This document shows, in pieces, positions 36,794 through 46,804 of a DNA stretch of 64,000 nucleotides. The stretch lies in NCBI RefSeq assembly GCF_005434945.1, contig NZ_SKCH01000010.1, positions 1 through 64,000 on the forward strand, given 5' to 3'. Position numbers and translations under genes: made by a program. Below the pieces are notes generated by a model. That model was not told the DNA's origin. It saw only the letters and a program-made list of their open reading frames with translations, and did no database searches. The stretch's first letter is position 1. Every line of letters begins with the position of its first letter. The DNA comes from Prescottella subtropica (GTDB lineage Bacteria; Actinomycetota; Actinomycetes; Mycobacteriales; Mycobacteriaceae).

Positions 36794-37620
36794 CGGCGTC
36801 CCTCCGGGGTGTGTCGACGGTGCAGGCTGTCGGCGATCAGGTTGGCGGCCGCGGTCATCGCGAGGATCGCCGTCGCCGGCACGATCAGCAACCACGGTGC
36901 GGCGGTGAGGAACTTGCGGGCGTCGCCGAGCATCGCGCCGAGTTCCGCGTCCGGCTGTTGGACGCCGAGACCGAGGAACGACAGCCCGGCCAGCGACACC
37001 ACGACCGCACCCAGGCGCAGGGTCGCGACGATCGACAGCCGCGGCAGTACCGCGGGCACGATGTGCCGCAGTGCGATCCGGACGGTCCCGGACCCGGACA
37101 GCCGTGCCGCCGTGATGTACGGCCGGTGGAGCACCTCGAGGGTGAGGGCGCGGGCCAGTCGGGCGTCGGCCGCCCACGACGAGACGACGAGGGCGAGAAG
37201 AAGGTTCACGTATCCCGGGCCGAGGACCCCGACGAGGGCCAGCGCCAGTACGAGACTGGGCACCGCGAGCAGGATGTCGACGATCCGACTGAGGACCCCG
37301 TCGACCCAGCGTCCGGACAACGCGGCGAACACGCCGACGAGCAGGCTCACGGTCATCGACCCGGCGAGCACGGCCAGCGCCGACAACAGCGACCGGCGCA
37401 GGCCGACGGCGAGCCGGGCGGCCTGGTCGCGGCCGTACTGGTCGGTCCCGAGCCAGTGTTCGGCGCTCGGCGGACGGAGTTTGGCGCCGTAGTCGGGCAG
37501 GTTCGGGTCCACGGACACCACCAGCGGACCGAGGGCCGCGACGGCCACGACGAGGACCGCCAGTCCGGCGCCGGTCCACAGCGCGAGGTCGCGGCGTGGG
37601 GGAGCGGTGCGGCCGGTCAT
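36790..37620 (-). CDS. ABC importer permease (DppC/NikC type)
   Basis: The 276-residue permease has an N-terminal helix and the DppC/NikC motif HWLGTDQYGRDQAARLAVG. The EAA-type loop ARLSGSGTVRIALRHIVPAV contacts the ATPase. About six transmembrane helices are visible. The start MTGRTAPPRRD (ATG at 37618-37620) overlaps the preceding permease stop. The open frame extending upstream is not coding. Confidence 0.92.
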   Translation of the reverse strand: MTGRTAPPRRDLALWTGAGLAVLVVAVAALGPLVVSVDPNLPDYGAKLRPPSAEHWLGTDQYGRDQAARLAVGLRRSLLSALAVLAGSMTVSLLVGVFAALSGRWVDGVLSRIVDILLAVPSLVLALALVGVLGPGYVNLLLALVVSSWAADARLARALTLEVLHRPYITAARLSGSGTVRIALRHIVPAVLPRLSIVATLRLGAVVVSLAGLSFLGLGVQQPDAELGAMLGDARKFLTAAPWLLIVPATAILAMTAAANLIADSLHRRHTPEGRR

Positions 37621-38570
37621 ACGGGGGACTCCCGGTTCCGTAGTCGCGGATCGATCAGTGCCGCAACCGCGTCCGCCGCCAGGTTGACCACCACGTAGGT
37701 GACGGTGGCGAACATCGCGAACGCCTGGATGACCGGCAGGTCCCGGGTGGCGACCGAGGTGACGACCCACGCCCCGAGTCCGGGCCAGGTGAACACGGTT
37801 TCGACGATCGCCGCCCCACCGAGGACACTGCCGGCGCCTACGGCCACCGCATGCAGGTACGACGGCAGGCTGTGCGGCAGGGCGTGCCGCAGCAGCACCC
37901 GCCGCGTGGTGGCACCGCGACTGCGGGCGACCGTCGCCACCGACGACTCCGTGACCTCCACCAGATTCGACCGCAGCAGCCGTGACCACGTGTCGAACAG
38001 CCCGAACGCCAGGCAGATCGCCGGCATCGCGACCGTCGCCCACGAGCCGTCCAGGACGACCCTGCCGACACCGAGATCGATGACGACGACCTGGATGAGC
38101 ACGAGACCCACCACGAATCCCGGGGTGGACGCCGACAGCAACGCGATCACCCGGGCGACCGTGTCGGGCCAGCGGTCCCGGTAGCGGGCGGCGAGCAGGC
38201 CGAGGCCGAGCGACAGCAGCACGGCCAGGACCAGTGCGGCCGACGCGAGACGCAGTGTGGGGCCGAGTCGTTCGGCGAACTCGGTGGCCACGGGCCGACC
38301 GGTGACGTACGACGACCCGAAGTCGAGTCGCACGACACCGGCCAGCCAGTGCAGGTACTGCTGCGGCAGCGACAGGTCGAGGCCGAGCTGTTCCCGGACC
38401 TCGGACAGCTGTTCGTCCGTCGGCTCCGGGATCCCCTGCGCGGTCAGCGTCAACCGGGCCGGATCCCCGGGTGCCAGCGGCAGCAGCGCCCAGATGAGCA
38501 GGCTCGCACCCCAGGCGGCGCCCAGCGCCTGCAGCAGGCGCAGGACGCCGGAGCGCAGGCGGGATCTCAC
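37617..38570 (-). CDS. ABC importer permease (DppB/NikB type)
   Basis: The 317-residue permease has the DppB/NikB pattern: an N-terminal helix, PLAPGDPARLTLTAQGIPEP, then LDFGSSYVTGRPVATEFAER and the EAA loop ARSRGATTRRVLLRHALPHS. The start is GTG 38570, overlapping the stop of the binding protein gene by four bases. All four importer genes are therefore translationally coupled. Confidence 0.92.
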   Translation of the reverse strand: MRSRLRSGVLRLLQALGAAWGASLLIWALLPLAPGDPARLTLTAQGIPEPTDEQLSEVREQLGLDLSLPQQYLHWLAGVVRLDFGSSYVTGRPVATEFAERLGPTLRLASAALVLAVLLSLGLGLLAARYRDRWPDTVARVIALLSASTPGFVVGLVLIQVVVIDLGVGRVVLDGSWATVAMPAICLAFGLFDTWSRLLRSNLVEVTESSVATVARSRGATTRRVLLRHALPHSLPSYLHAVAVGAGSVLGGAAIVETVFTWPGLGAWVVTSVATRDLPVIQAFAMFATVTYVVVNLAADAVAALIDPRLRNRESPV

Positions 38571-40159
38571 GCGCCGGTGTCGTACCGGATGTGGCGTCGG
38601 ACGTTGGAGACCTCGTAGCCGGACCACTGCTGCGAGGTGACGACCGTGAAGTACTTGAAGGTGCCCGCGACGACGTACGCCTGCTCGGTCACCAGGATCT
38701 CCTGGGCCCGCTTCAGTAGGGCGTCACGCTCGCCGTCGTCGAACGTGCTGCGCAGCGTGTCGCCGATCGCGTCGATCTCCGGATTCGACAGGCCCTGCAT
38801 GTTCGACGAGCCGCCGGTCGTCCACCGCACCAGGTACGGCTGGACGGGATCGGCTGTGCCGGACAGCGATCCACTCAGCGCGATGGACGACTCCCAGCCG
38901 GCCGGGTTCTCCTTCACCGCCGCGGAATCCTCGGCGACGTCGATTTTCAGCTCGAACCCGGCCCGCGCGACCTGGTCCTGGATGCCGATGGCGACGTCGG
39001 TGGTCTCCGGTCCCTGCGCCTGCGTGACGAAGCGGACCGTGAGACGCTGCCCGTCCTTGGTGCGGACACCGTCGGCGCCCGGAACCCAGCCGGCCTTGTC
39101 CAGCAACGCCTTCGCGGACTCCACGTCGTACTTCTGGTTGCCCAGAGCGAACGACAGCTGCTGCGGGTACAAGCCTTCGGCGGCGTCGAACGAGCCGTTG
39201 CCGATGTTGTCGGCCAGCCCCTGGTAGTCGATGGCCTGCACGAACGCTTTGCGGACGTCGACGTCGGTGAAGATGCCCTGCTTCAGGTTCATCTCGACGA
39301 GCAGCGACTGCAGCGCCTCCGGCGAGTTCTTCACCGCCACGTCGTCGCGGCCCGAGAGTGCCAGTCGCGCACCGGTCGACGGGTAGAACGCCATGTCGGC
39401 CTCGCCGCTCTCCACGCCGGCGATACGGGCCTGCTCGTCGGGCACGACGTCGACACTGATCCCGGCCAGGGCCGGGGTGCCCTGCCAGTACCCGTCGTAG
39501 CGGGCGAGCTCCAGATCCGTCGGCGTCCACGCGGTGATCGCGTACGGGCCGGTGTAGGCGCCGGATCCGACGATCTTCGCGGAGTCGCCGCCGGCGGCCT
39601 CGACGGCCTCGACGTCGTAGATCTGCAGCGAGTTGTCGCGGGCGGCCAGCCCCGCGGGCACCATCGCGTTCGGGGTGGGGGTGTGCAGCAGCACGGTGTC
39701 GTCGTCCTCGGCGACCGCGCGGGTGCCCGGCTGCAGGTACACCTGCGCGGCCTTCGACCTGTCGATCTGCCGGCTCAACGCGGCCGCGACCGCCTGCGCC
39801 GTCACGGGTGTGCCGTTCTGGAACGTCTGACCGTCCCGCAATTCGACGGCCCACGTGAGGTCGTCGCGGCGCTCGACGCTCTCCGCGAGCCACGGGCTGA
39901 TCGTGCCGTCCTCGTCCACCTGGAGGAGGTTCTCGGCGATGCCCCAGTCGAACAGCCAATTGGTGCCGGTGGCGACGGGGTCGAGACCGGCGATCTTGTA
40001 GGAGTTGTAGATCGTCAGGTGATCGTCGGTGGGGCCGGACCGGGTGTCGGCCGTACTCGACGAGCAGCCGGCGACGGCGACGGCCGCGGCGACAGTGACG
40101 ATGCCGGCGCACAGCACCGACTGCCACCCGGTGCGGGTGGTGGGTATCGAGTTGTTCAT
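38567..40159 (-). CDS. Substrate-binding lipoprotein of a peptide/nickel-type ABC importer
   Basis: This 530-residue SBP_bac_5 protein (DppA/NikA/OppA class) has a signal peptide with lipobox VAGC, giving lipidated Cys32. LTIYNSYKIAGLDPVATGTN and the FVQAIDYQGLADNIGNGSFD region are typical of the class. The start is the ATG at 40157-40159 behind GAGGATGG. It heads the importer operon and follows a cobalamin riboswitch by 26 bases, so uptake should fall when B12 is plentiful. Peptides, nickel or cobalt chelates, or corrinoid-related molecules are possible ligands. Confidence 0.92.
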   Translation of the reverse strand: MNNSIPTTRTGWQSVLCAGIVTVAAAVAVAGCSSSTADTRSGPTDDHLTIYNSYKIAGLDPVATGTNWLFDWGIAENLLQVDEDGTISPWLAESVERRDDLTWAVELRDGQTFQNGTPVTAQAVAAALSRQIDRSKAAQVYLQPGTRAVAEDDDTVLLHTPTPNAMVPAGLAARDNSLQIYDVEAVEAAGGDSAKIVGSGAYTGPYAITAWTPTDLELARYDGYWQGTPALAGISVDVVPDEQARIAGVESGEADMAFYPSTGARLALSGRDDVAVKNSPEALQSLLVEMNLKQGIFTDVDVRKAFVQAIDYQGLADNIGNGSFDAAEGLYPQQLSFALGNQKYDVESAKALLDKAGWVPGADGVRTKDGQRLTVRFVTQAQGPETTDVAIGIQDQVARAGFELKIDVAEDSAAVKENPAGWESSIALSGSLSGTADPVQPYLVRWTTGGSSNMQGLSNPEIDAIGDTLRSTFDDGERDALLKRAQEILVTEQAYVVAGTFKYFTVVTSQQWSGYEVSNVRRHIRYDTGA

Positions 40160-40184
40160 ATTCCATCCTCGTGGTGTCCTGCAG

Positions 40185-40335
40185 TCGCCACAGGTGTCCT
40201 GGCTCCCGAATCGACACTCGCCCCCGGCCTTCCAACCCCTCGGGGTCGTGGCCGAACGTTGGGGGTTCGCTCCTCGGTGACAGTTGCGGGACAGCCCCGG
40301 ATTCCCACCGGTGTTCCCTGCGACGAGACGCACCC
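40185..40335 (-). promoter_or_regulatory. Cobalamin riboswitch of the ABC importer operon
   Basis: On the minus strand the leader reads CAGGGAACACCGGTGGGAAT (about 40301-40320), then CCCGCAACTG, the hallmark core of cobalamin aptamers. The B12 box GAGCCAGGACACCTG lies at about 40191-40206. Its end is so near the RBS that translational control is likely. The aptamer boundaries are approximate. Confidence 0.88.
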
Positions 40336-40336
40336 T

Positions 40337-40366
40337 ACTAGACCGATTCGGGCAACTCGGATGCAA
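40337..40366 (-). promoter_or_regulatory. Probable promoter of the ABC importer operon
   Basis: On the minus strand TTGCAT (40361-40366), an 18-base spacer and TCTAGT (40337-40342) would start transcription right at the 5' end of the riboswitch. Confidence 0.45.
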
Positions 40367-40479
40367 CAGTCGACCGATGTTCCCGGACAGCCGCTGTACG
40401 CGCGCCGGGAACTGCCCCTAAACTGGCGGACGCAGTTGGTTCGCCTGCCCCGGTCGTGAGGAGCCCCGAAGACCGGGGG

Positions 40480-40672
40480 CGGCGTCGAAGCGCATCCACC
40501 CCTCCGGGAGGGGTGCGTGAGAGGGAACCCGGTGGGAATCCGGGACTGTCCCGCAGCGGTGAGTGGGAACGACCGCCGTCATGAGCACTGGACCCCAGGG
40601 TCCGGGAAGCGACGGCCAGTAGGTTCGGTATCGATACCGGATGCCCGCGAGTCCGAAGACCTGCCCACTGTG
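40480..40672 (+). promoter_or_regulatory. Cobalamin riboswitch of metE
   Basis: The core GAGGGAACCCGGTGGGAATC (about 40521-40540), CCCGCAGCGG and the B12 box GAGTCCGAAGACCTGCCC (about 40649-40666) identify a cobalamin aptamer. A hairpin GTCGGGC/GCCCGAC (40672-40692) follows and may belong to the expression platform. A TAAACT -10-like element lies at 40419-40424. Known cobalamin riboswitches switch metE off when B12 allows MetH to work. The boundaries are approximate. Confidence 0.92.
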
Positions 40673-40821
40673 TCGGGCGCGTCGTGCCCGACGGGCCACC
40701 GCCTCGGGGAATGGGCGTGTAGACCACTCGTGTTGCCGCATGCGTTCGTTCGGGGCTTCGAGGGGTGTACCAGTTCTGCCGGCGGTGGTTCATCCCGCGA
40801 ATGCACACTGGAGACACACAC

Positions 40822-43083
40822 GTGACTACCTCGTTCACCGCAACCGTACTGGGCTCGCCCCGTATCGGTCCTCGTCGCGAACTCAAGAAGGCCGTCGAGG
40901 CCTACTGGGCGGGCCGCATCGGCGCCGACGCCCTGGCCGCTGTCGGTGCCGATCTGCGTCGTCGGATGTGGATCGGACTCCGGGACGCCGGCCTGGACTC
41001 CGTTCCGGTCAACACGTTCTCGTACTACGACCAGATGCTCGATACAGCCGTCATGCTCGGGGCACTGCCGGACCGGGTCATCGGACTCGGCACCGACCTC
41101 GACCGCTACTTCGCGGCCGCCCGCGGCACCGACACCGTCGTGCCCCTCGAGATGACCAAGTGGTTCGACACCAACTACCACTACCTGGTTCCGGAGATCA
41201 CCGCAGCGACGTCGTTCGTACTCGACGCGTCGAAGGTTCTGGCCGAATTGCAGGAGGCCCGCGACCTCGACGTTCCCGCGCGGCCCGTCGTCATCGGCCC
41301 GGTCACGTTCCTGCTGCTGTCGAAGGCGGTCGGCTCGGACACACCGCTGCTCGACCGGATCGACGAACTCGTGCCCCTGTACGCCGACCTCCTGGGCAGA
41401 CTGCACGAGGCCGGAGCGGACTGGGTGCAGATCGACGAACCGGCGCTGGTCGCCGATCGGACGGCGGACGAGATCGCCGTCGCCGCCCGCGTCTACGACC
41501 GTCTCGCCGCGATCCCGCGGCGGCCCGCGATCCTGGTCGCGTCGTACTTCGGCAGCCTCGGCGACGCGTTGCCCGCGCTCGCGGCGACCGGGATCGAGGG
41601 CCTTGCCATTGACGCCGTCGCCGGGTCCGACGTGCTCGGCGCGGTCCCCGACCTCGCGCACAAGCACGTCGTCGCGGGCGTCGTGGACGGCCGGAACGTC
41701 TGGCGCACCGACCTCGATCGGACCCTGACCACGCTGGACGCACTGCGGGGGAGCGTCGGGTCGCTGGCGGTGTCGACATCGTGCTCGCTGCTGCACGTGC
41801 CGTACACGCTCGACGCCGAGACGAATCTCGATGCCGCGCTTCGGTCGTGGCTGGCGTTCGGGTCGGAGAAGACCGAGGAGGTGGTGACCCTCGCGACCGC
41901 ACTGACACGGGGTCGTGACGCGGTGGCCGACCGTCTCGTGTCCGATCGGGCCGCGCGGTCGACGCGGACCTCCGACCCGCGTCTGCACGACGATGCCGTC
42001 CGCACCCGGCTCGCGTCGATCCTGGCGTCCGATCCGGGCCGGTCGCCGGCGGATCGTCGTCGCGCAGCCCAGTCCGGACTGAACCTGCCGGTGCTGCCGA
42101 CCACGACGATCGGCTCGTACCCGCAGACGATGCAGATCAGGGTCGCGCGCGCGGCGCTGCGCAAGGGGGAGATCACCGAGTCGGAGTACCGCGACCGGAT
42201 GCGGTCGGAGATCGTCGATGTGGTTGCACTGCAAGAGGAACTGGGACTCGATGTGCTCGTGCACGGTGAGCCGGAGCGCAACGACATGGTGCAGTACTTC
42301 GCGGAACAGCTCGACGGTTTCGCCGCGACGGTGAACGGCTGGGTGCAGTCGTACGGCAGTCGGTGCGTGCGGCCACCGATCCTGTTCGGTGACGTCCGGC
42401 GTCCGGTGGCGATGACCGTCGATTGGATCTCGTACGCGCAGTCGCTGACGGACCGTCCGGTCAAGGGCATGCTCACCGGTCCCGCGACGATCCTGGCGTG
42501 GTCGTTCGTGCGGGACGACCAGCCCTTCGCCGAGTCGGCGAACCAGGTGGCGCTGGCCATTCGCGACGAGACCGTCGACCTGCAGAACGCAGGGATCGCC
42601 ATTGTCCAGGTCGACGAGCCGGCGCTGCGGGAGTTGTTGCCGCTACGTGCGGCCGGTCGGCAGGAGTACCTCGACTGGTCGGTCGGATCGTTCCGCCTCT
42701 CGACGTCGGGTGTCGAGGACTCGACCCAGATCCACACGCACCTGTGCTACTCGGAGTTCGGTGAGGTGATCGACGCGATCGTGAACCTCGACGCGGACGT
42801 GACCTCGATCGAGGCGGCGCGCTCGCACATGGAGGTGCTCGATGACCTCGACGCGGTCGGGTTCGACCGGGGGGTCGGTCCGGGTGTCTACGACATCCAC
42901 TCGCCCCGCGTCCCGAGTGTCGACGAGATCGTCACGTCCCTGAAGGAAGCGCTGGAAGCCGTTCCGGCGGAACGCCTGTGGGTCAATCCCGACTGCGGTC
43001 TCAAGACCCGTGGACGCGTCGAGGTCGAGGCGTCGCTGCGGAACATGGTGGAGGCCGCGAAGCGGGTGCGCGCGAGCCTGTGA
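40822..43083 (+). CDS. metE: Cobalamin-independent methionine synthase
   Basis: MetE transfers a methyl group from 5-methyltetrahydropteroyltriglutamate to homocysteine. The 753-residue protein starts at GTG 40822 ([15 protein letters not shown]), after GGAG, and shows the usual N-terminal duplicated barrel. The catalytic C-terminal barrel has [52 protein letters not shown] (zinc ligands His and Cys) and [11 protein letters not shown] (zinc Cys). It is controlled by the riboswitch upstream. Confidence 0.97.
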   Translation: MTTSFTATVLGSPRIGPRRELKKAVEAYWAGRIGADALAAVGADLRRRMWIGLRDAGLDSVPVNTFSYYDQMLDTAVMLGALPDRVIGLGTDLDRYFAAARGTDTVVPLEMTKWFDTNYHYLVPEITAATSFVLDASKVLAELQEARDLDVPARPVVIGPVTFLLLSKAVGSDTPLLDRIDELVPLYADLLGRLHEAGADWVQIDEPALVADRTADEIAVAARVYDRLAAIPRRPAILVASYFGSLGDALPALAATGIEGLAIDAVAGSDVLGAVPDLAHKHVVAGVVDGRNVWRTDLDRTLTTLDALRGSVGSLAVSTSCSLLHVPYTLDAETNLDAALRSWLAFGSEKTEEVVTLATALTRGRDAVADRLVSDRAARSTRTSDPRLHDDAVRTRLASILASDPGRSPADRRRAAQSGLNLPVLPTTTIGSYPQTMQIRVARAALRKGEITESEYRDRMRSEIVDVVALQEELGLDVLVHGEPERNDMVQYFAEQLDGFAATVNGWVQSYGSRCVRPPILFGDVRRPVAMTVDWISYAQSLTDRPVKGMLTGPATILAWSFVRDDQPFAESANQVALAIRDETVDLQNAGIAIVQVDEPALRELLPLRAAGRQEYLDWSVGSFRLSTSGVEDSTQIHTHLCYSEFGEVIDAIVNLDADVTSIEAARSHMEVLDDLDAVGFDRGVGPGVYDIHSPRVPSVDEIVTSLKEALEAVPAERLWVNPDCGLKTRGRVEVEASLRNMVEAAKRVRASL

Positions 43084-43087
43084 CCGA

Positions 43088-43129
43088 AAACTGTGGCCCC
43101 GCACCGGTATCGGTGCGGGGCCACAGTTT
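43088..43129 (+). terminator. Bidirectional terminator between metE and prpC
   Basis: A perfect 19-bp stem (43088-43106 with 43111-43129) closes on a tetraloop. T-rich ends occur in both directions, and the two flanking genes converge on it. Confidence 0.9.
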
Positions 43130-44250
43130 CAGGCCACCACGGGCCGTTGTGGGACGCCCGTGTACTCGCTGAGCGGCCGGATCAGGGCGTTCGATTCACC
43201 CTGTTCGATGATGTGCGCGGTCCATCCGACGATACGGCTCATCACGAAGATCGGGGTGAATACCTCGATGTCGAAGCCGAGCAGGTGGTACGTCGGGCCG
43301 GTGGGGAAGTCGAGGTTCGGCGCGATCCCGGTGGCAGCGTCCATGGTGCGTTCGAGGATCTCGTACATCTGCACCCACTTGTCGCCGTCGGTGCGGGCGG
43401 CGACATCCCGGAACGCTGCGCGCATCGTCGGCACCCGCGAATCGCCACTGCGGTAGACACGGTGACCGAAGCCCATGACCTTCTCCTTGCGGGCCAGCTT
43501 GTCCCGCATCCAGTCCTCGGCGCGCTCGGGTTCACCGATCTCGAGCATGTCGTGCATGACGGCCTCGTTCGCGCCGCCGTGCAGCGGACCCTTGAGGGTG
43601 CCGATCGCGGCGGTGACCGCGCTGTAGATGTCCGACAGCGTCGAGGTGACCACGCGGGCTGCGAACGTCGACGCGTTGAAGCTGTGCTCCGCGTACAGGA
43701 TCAGCGACACCTCGAATGCCGTGACCAGTTCCGGTTCCGGTACCTCGCCGAAGCACATGCGTAGAAAGTTCTCGGCGAACCCGAGGTGACTGTGCGGTGC
43801 GATCGGGTCGAGGCCGCGGCGGCGACGATGGTCTGCGGCGACGATCGTCGGCAGGACCGCCATCATGCGGAGTGCCTTCTCCCGGTTGACGTTCGGCGAG
43901 TTGTCGGCCTCCTCCGGATCCTCCGCGCCGAGGTAGCTGATCGCGGTGCGGACCACGTCCATCGGATGGCAGTTGTCGGGTAGCTTCGCCACCAGCGACA
44001 GCATCGAGCGGTCGGCCCGACGGCTCGCTCGCTCCCGCTGACAGAACAGCTCGAGCTGGGCGTCGGTGGGCAGCTCGCCGTTCCACAGCAGGTAGGCGAC
44101 CTGTTCGAAGCTGCAGTGCGCGGCGAGATCCTCGACCGCGTAGCCGCGGTAGGTCAGCGAGTTGCTCTCGGGCACCACCTTGGAGATTGCGGTGGTGTCG
44201 ACGACGACACCGGCGAGGCCCTTGTGGATCGTCGGGGCGGTGTTCGTCAT
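43129..44250 (-). CDS. prpC: 2-methylcitrate synthase
   Basis: PrpC condenses propionyl-CoA with oxaloacetate in the methylcitrate cycle, and it often also makes citrate. The 373-residue protein has the citrate synthase catalytic set: His224 in GPLHGGANEA, His263 in GFGHRVY and Asp314 in LDFPTG, plus His189 in EHSFNAS. It overlaps prpB by four bases and is last in the prpDBC operon. Confidence 0.95.
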   Translation of the reverse strand: MTNTAPTIHKGLAGVVVDTTAISKVVPESNSLTYRGYAVEDLAAHCSFEQVAYLLWNGELPTDAQLELFCQRERASRRADRSMLSLVAKLPDNCHPMDVVRTAISYLGAEDPEEADNSPNVNREKALRMMAVLPTIVAADHRRRRGLDPIAPHSHLGFAENFLRMCFGEVPEPELVTAFEVSLILYAEHSFNASTFAARVVTSTLSDIYSAVTAAIGTLKGPLHGGANEAVMHDMLEIGEPERAEDWMRDKLARKEKVMGFGHRVYRSGDSRVPTMRAAFRDVAARTDGDKWVQMYEILERTMDAATGIAPNLDFPTGPTYHLLGFDIEVFTPIFVMSRIVGWTAHIIEQGESNALIRPLSEYTGVPQRPVVA

Positions 44251-45161
44251 TGGTTCCCTCCGAGTGTGAAAGTGAAGATGCCGGAATCGAATTCGTTGTA
44301 GCGGTCGTACTCGAGCAGTTCGTACAGTCGCGATCGGGTCTGCATGGACCCGAGCAGACTCTCCTGGGTGCCGGTGGCGTGGATCTCCCGCAGGCCGGCC
44401 TCGATCGCGCCCATCGCCAGTCGCAGTGTGGTGACCGGGTAGATCACCGCGTTGTAGCCGATGTCCTCGAGTGTCCGCGCCGGGATCAGCGTCGACTTGC
44501 CGAACTCGGTCATGTTCGCGAGCAGCGGGATGTCCACGGCGTAACGGAACTTCGTGAAGTCGGCCTCAGTGTGCAGTGCCTCGGTGAAGATCATGTCCGC
44601 GCCGGCGTCGGCGTACGCCTTCGCACGTTCGATCGCCGCGTCGATGCCGTCGATCCCGGCGGCATCGGTGCGGGCACAGATCACGAAGTTCGGATCCCGC
44701 CGGGCCGCGACGGCGGCGCGCAGACGACGGACCATCTCGTCGGTGGGGACGATGGCCTTGCCGTCGAGGTGGCCGCAGCGCTTGGGATTGACCTGGTCCT
44801 CGAGGTGCAGGCCGGCGATCCCGGCATCCTCGGCGGCCAGGACGGTGCGGGCCGCCGACATCGGCTCCCCGAAGCCGGTGTCGGCGTCGATCAGTACCGG
44901 CAGATCCGTCACCCCGGCGATCTGCCGACTGTGCCCGACCACCTCGGTGAGCGTCGTCAGGCCGATGTCGGGCAGGCCGAGCGCGGCGGAGAACGCGCCG
45001 CCGGAGACGTACACGCCCTCGAACCCGATCTCCTGGATCAGTTTGGCGGTCAACGGGTTGATCGCACCGGGCAGACGCTGGATCGTGCCCGAGGTCAGCC
45101 CCGCCCGGAACGCGGCGCGCTTGTCGGCGGGGGAGGTGGCGGCGGCGATGAGGCCGGTCAT
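44247..45161 (-). CDS. prpB: 2-methylisocitrate lyase
   Basis: PrpB cleaves 2-methylisocitrate to pyruvate and succinate. The 304-residue protein has the isocitrate lyase superfamily motif KRCGH at 127-131 and metal-site residues in IDADTGFGEP and HLEDQ. M. tuberculosis H37Rv lacks prpB and uses isocitrate lyase; this organism has a dedicated gene. It starts one base after the prpD stop. Confidence 0.95.
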   Translation of the reverse strand: MTGLIAAATSPADKRAAFRAGLTSGTIQRLPGAINPLTAKLIQEIGFEGVYVSGGAFSAALGLPDIGLTTLTEVVGHSRQIAGVTDLPVLIDADTGFGEPMSAARTVLAAEDAGIAGLHLEDQVNPKRCGHLDGKAIVPTDEMVRRLRAAVAARRDPNFVICARTDAAGIDGIDAAIERAKAYADAGADMIFTEALHTEADFTKFRYAVDIPLLANMTEFGKSTLIPARTLEDIGYNAVIYPVTTLRLAMGAIEAGLREIHATGTQESLLGSMQTRSRLYELLEYDRYNEFDSGIFTFTLGGNQ

Positions 45162-45162
45162 G

Positions 45163-46665
45163 TCAGAACAGTCCCTTCGGCGACTTCGGGGCGTGCGCGA
45201 GGACGTCGCCGGTGACGGTGAACGTGAGCTGGTCCAGCTCGCCGGCTTTCAGTTCGGGGGTGCGCTGTGCGGCGTCGAGGAAGCGGTCCTGTTCGGCCGG
45301 GTCGACGACACCGTCGGAGAGGGTGCGGAACTTCGCGACGTACTGGTCGCGGGCGAACGGGCGGGCGCCGAGCGGGTGCGCGTCGGCGACCGCGAGTTCG
45401 TCGACGATCACCTCGCCGCTCTTCAGCGTGATCTCGGCACGGGCACCGAACGCCTTCTCGGCTGGATCGGTGGAGTGGTAGCGGCGCGTCCACTCCGGAT
45501 CCTCGGCGGTGGAGATCTTGCGCCACAGTCCGATCGTGTCGGGGCGCTGTGCCCGCTCGGGGGCGTACGAGCGCTCGTGGTGCCACGTGCCGTCCTGCAG
45601 GGCGACCGCGAAGATGTACATCACCGAGTGGTCGAGGGTCTCGCGGCTGGCCGTCGGGTCGAACTTCTGCGGGTCGCCGGACCCGGTGCCGATCACGACG
45701 TGGGTGTGGTGGCTGGTGTGCAGCACGATCGACGCGATCTGCTCGAGGTCGCCGATCCGTTCGCGCATCCGGCGGGCCAGGTCGATCGGGGCCTGGCTCT
45801 GGTACTCCGCGGAGTGCTCCTTGGTGTAGGTGTCCAGGATCGCGCGCTTCGCCTCGCCCGGGCCGGGCAGCGGCACAGCGTATTCGGCGTTCGGGCCGCC
45901 GAGCAGCCACGCGATGACACCGTCCTCGCCCTCCCAGATCGGGGACGGTGCGCCCTCACCGCGCATCGCCCGGTCGACGGCCTCGACGGCCATCTTCCCG
46001 GCGAACGCCGGCGCGTACGCCTTCCAACTGGAGATCTCGCCCTTGCGGGACTGACGGGTCGCCGTGGTGGTGTGCAGCGCCTGCCCGACCGCCTGGTACA
46101 CGGTCTCGGTGTCCAGCCCGAGCAGCGCGCCGATGCCGGCTGCCGCGGACGGTCCGAGGTGCGCGACGTGGTCGATCTTGTGCTCGTGCAGGCAGATCGA
46201 GCGCACCAGGTCCACCTGGACCTCGTAGCCGGTGGCGATGCCGCGGATCAGATCGGCACCGCTGCGGCCGGCGTGCTGGGCGACCGCGAGGATCGGTGGA
46301 ATGTTGTCGCCCGGGTGCGAGTATTCCGCGGCCAGGAACGTGTCGTGGAAGTCGAGTTCACGCACCGCGACCCCGTTGGCCCACGCCGCCCACTCGGGCG
46401 AGTACCGGCCGGTCACGCCGACGACCGTCGCACCCGGCGTGTACGGGTGGGCCACGGCCTGGGCGCGGGCGTTCACTACAGGGCGGCGCGTCACCGATGC
46501 CGCCGCGACGGCCGCGTTGTCGATGATCCGGTTCACGATCATCTCGGTGCTGTCGGCGGGAACCTCGACCGGATCGGTCGCGACCTCGGCGATCTTCCAT
46601 GCGAGGTGCTCGCACTTCGGGAAGGTCTCGGCCGAGCGGTGGGTGCGGACGGAATGGGTCTTCAA
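45163..46665 (-). CDS. prpD: 2-methylcitrate dehydratase
   Basis: PrpD dehydrates 2-methylcitrate in propionate catabolism. The 500-residue MmgE/PrpD protein contains [40 protein letters not shown] and [21 protein letters not shown] place the start at TTG 46665 ([14 protein letters not shown]), with AAGGG upstream. The frame is open to 46875, but that part lies in the divergent control region and in the start of the regulator gene. It is first in the prp operon. Confidence 0.93.
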   Translation of the reverse strand: MKTHSVRTHRSAETFPKCEHLAWKIAEVATDPVEVPADSTEMIVNRIIDNAAVAAASVTRRPVVNARAQAVAHPYTPGATVVGVTGRYSPEWAAWANGVAVRELDFHDTFLAAEYSHPGDNIPPILAVAQHAGRSGADLIRGIATGYEVQVDLVRSICLHEHKIDHVAHLGPSAAAGIGALLGLDTETVYQAVGQALHTTTATRQSRKGEISSWKAYAPAFAGKMAVEAVDRAMRGEGAPSPIWEGEDGVIAWLLGGPNAEYAVPLPGPGEAKRAILDTYTKEHSAEYQSQAPIDLARRMRERIGDLEQIASIVLHTSHHTHVVIGTGSGDPQKFDPTASRETLDHSVMYIFAVALQDGTWHHERSYAPERAQRPDTIGLWRKISTAEDPEWTRRYHSTDPAEKAFGARAEITLKSGEVIVDELAVADAHPLGARPFARDQYVAKFRTLSDGVVDPAEQDRFLDAAQRTPELKAGELDQLTFTVTGDVLAHAPKSPKGLF

Positions 46666-46804
46666 CTTCGGTGCCCTTCGTCGAAACTGTGCTGTGTCTT
46701 GCAGCGTATGCACGCCGGGCACCGCCGGAAAGTGGCTGAACATGCGTATTTCGGTGGTGTGGGTGGCCGGGTTCTGCGAATGGTGCGAATGCGCGGGGTC
46801 GTGG
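46666..46804. promoter_or_regulatory. Divergent prpD-prpR control region
   Basis: This 139-base gap separates prpD from its divergent regulator gene. It contains a direct repeat TGCGAATG at 46775-46782 and 46784-46791 (nine-base period), a candidate regulator binding site. RamB/PrpR proteins are known to bind such intergenic regions. No clear promoter elements are seen. Confidence 0.35.

Noticed and set aside
43088-43129. Possible mobile repeat, since TGTGGCCCC occurs both here and in the rpoC terminator
   Set aside because: Only nine bases are shared and both are unrelated perfect hairpins at gene ends, so they are ordinary terminators.
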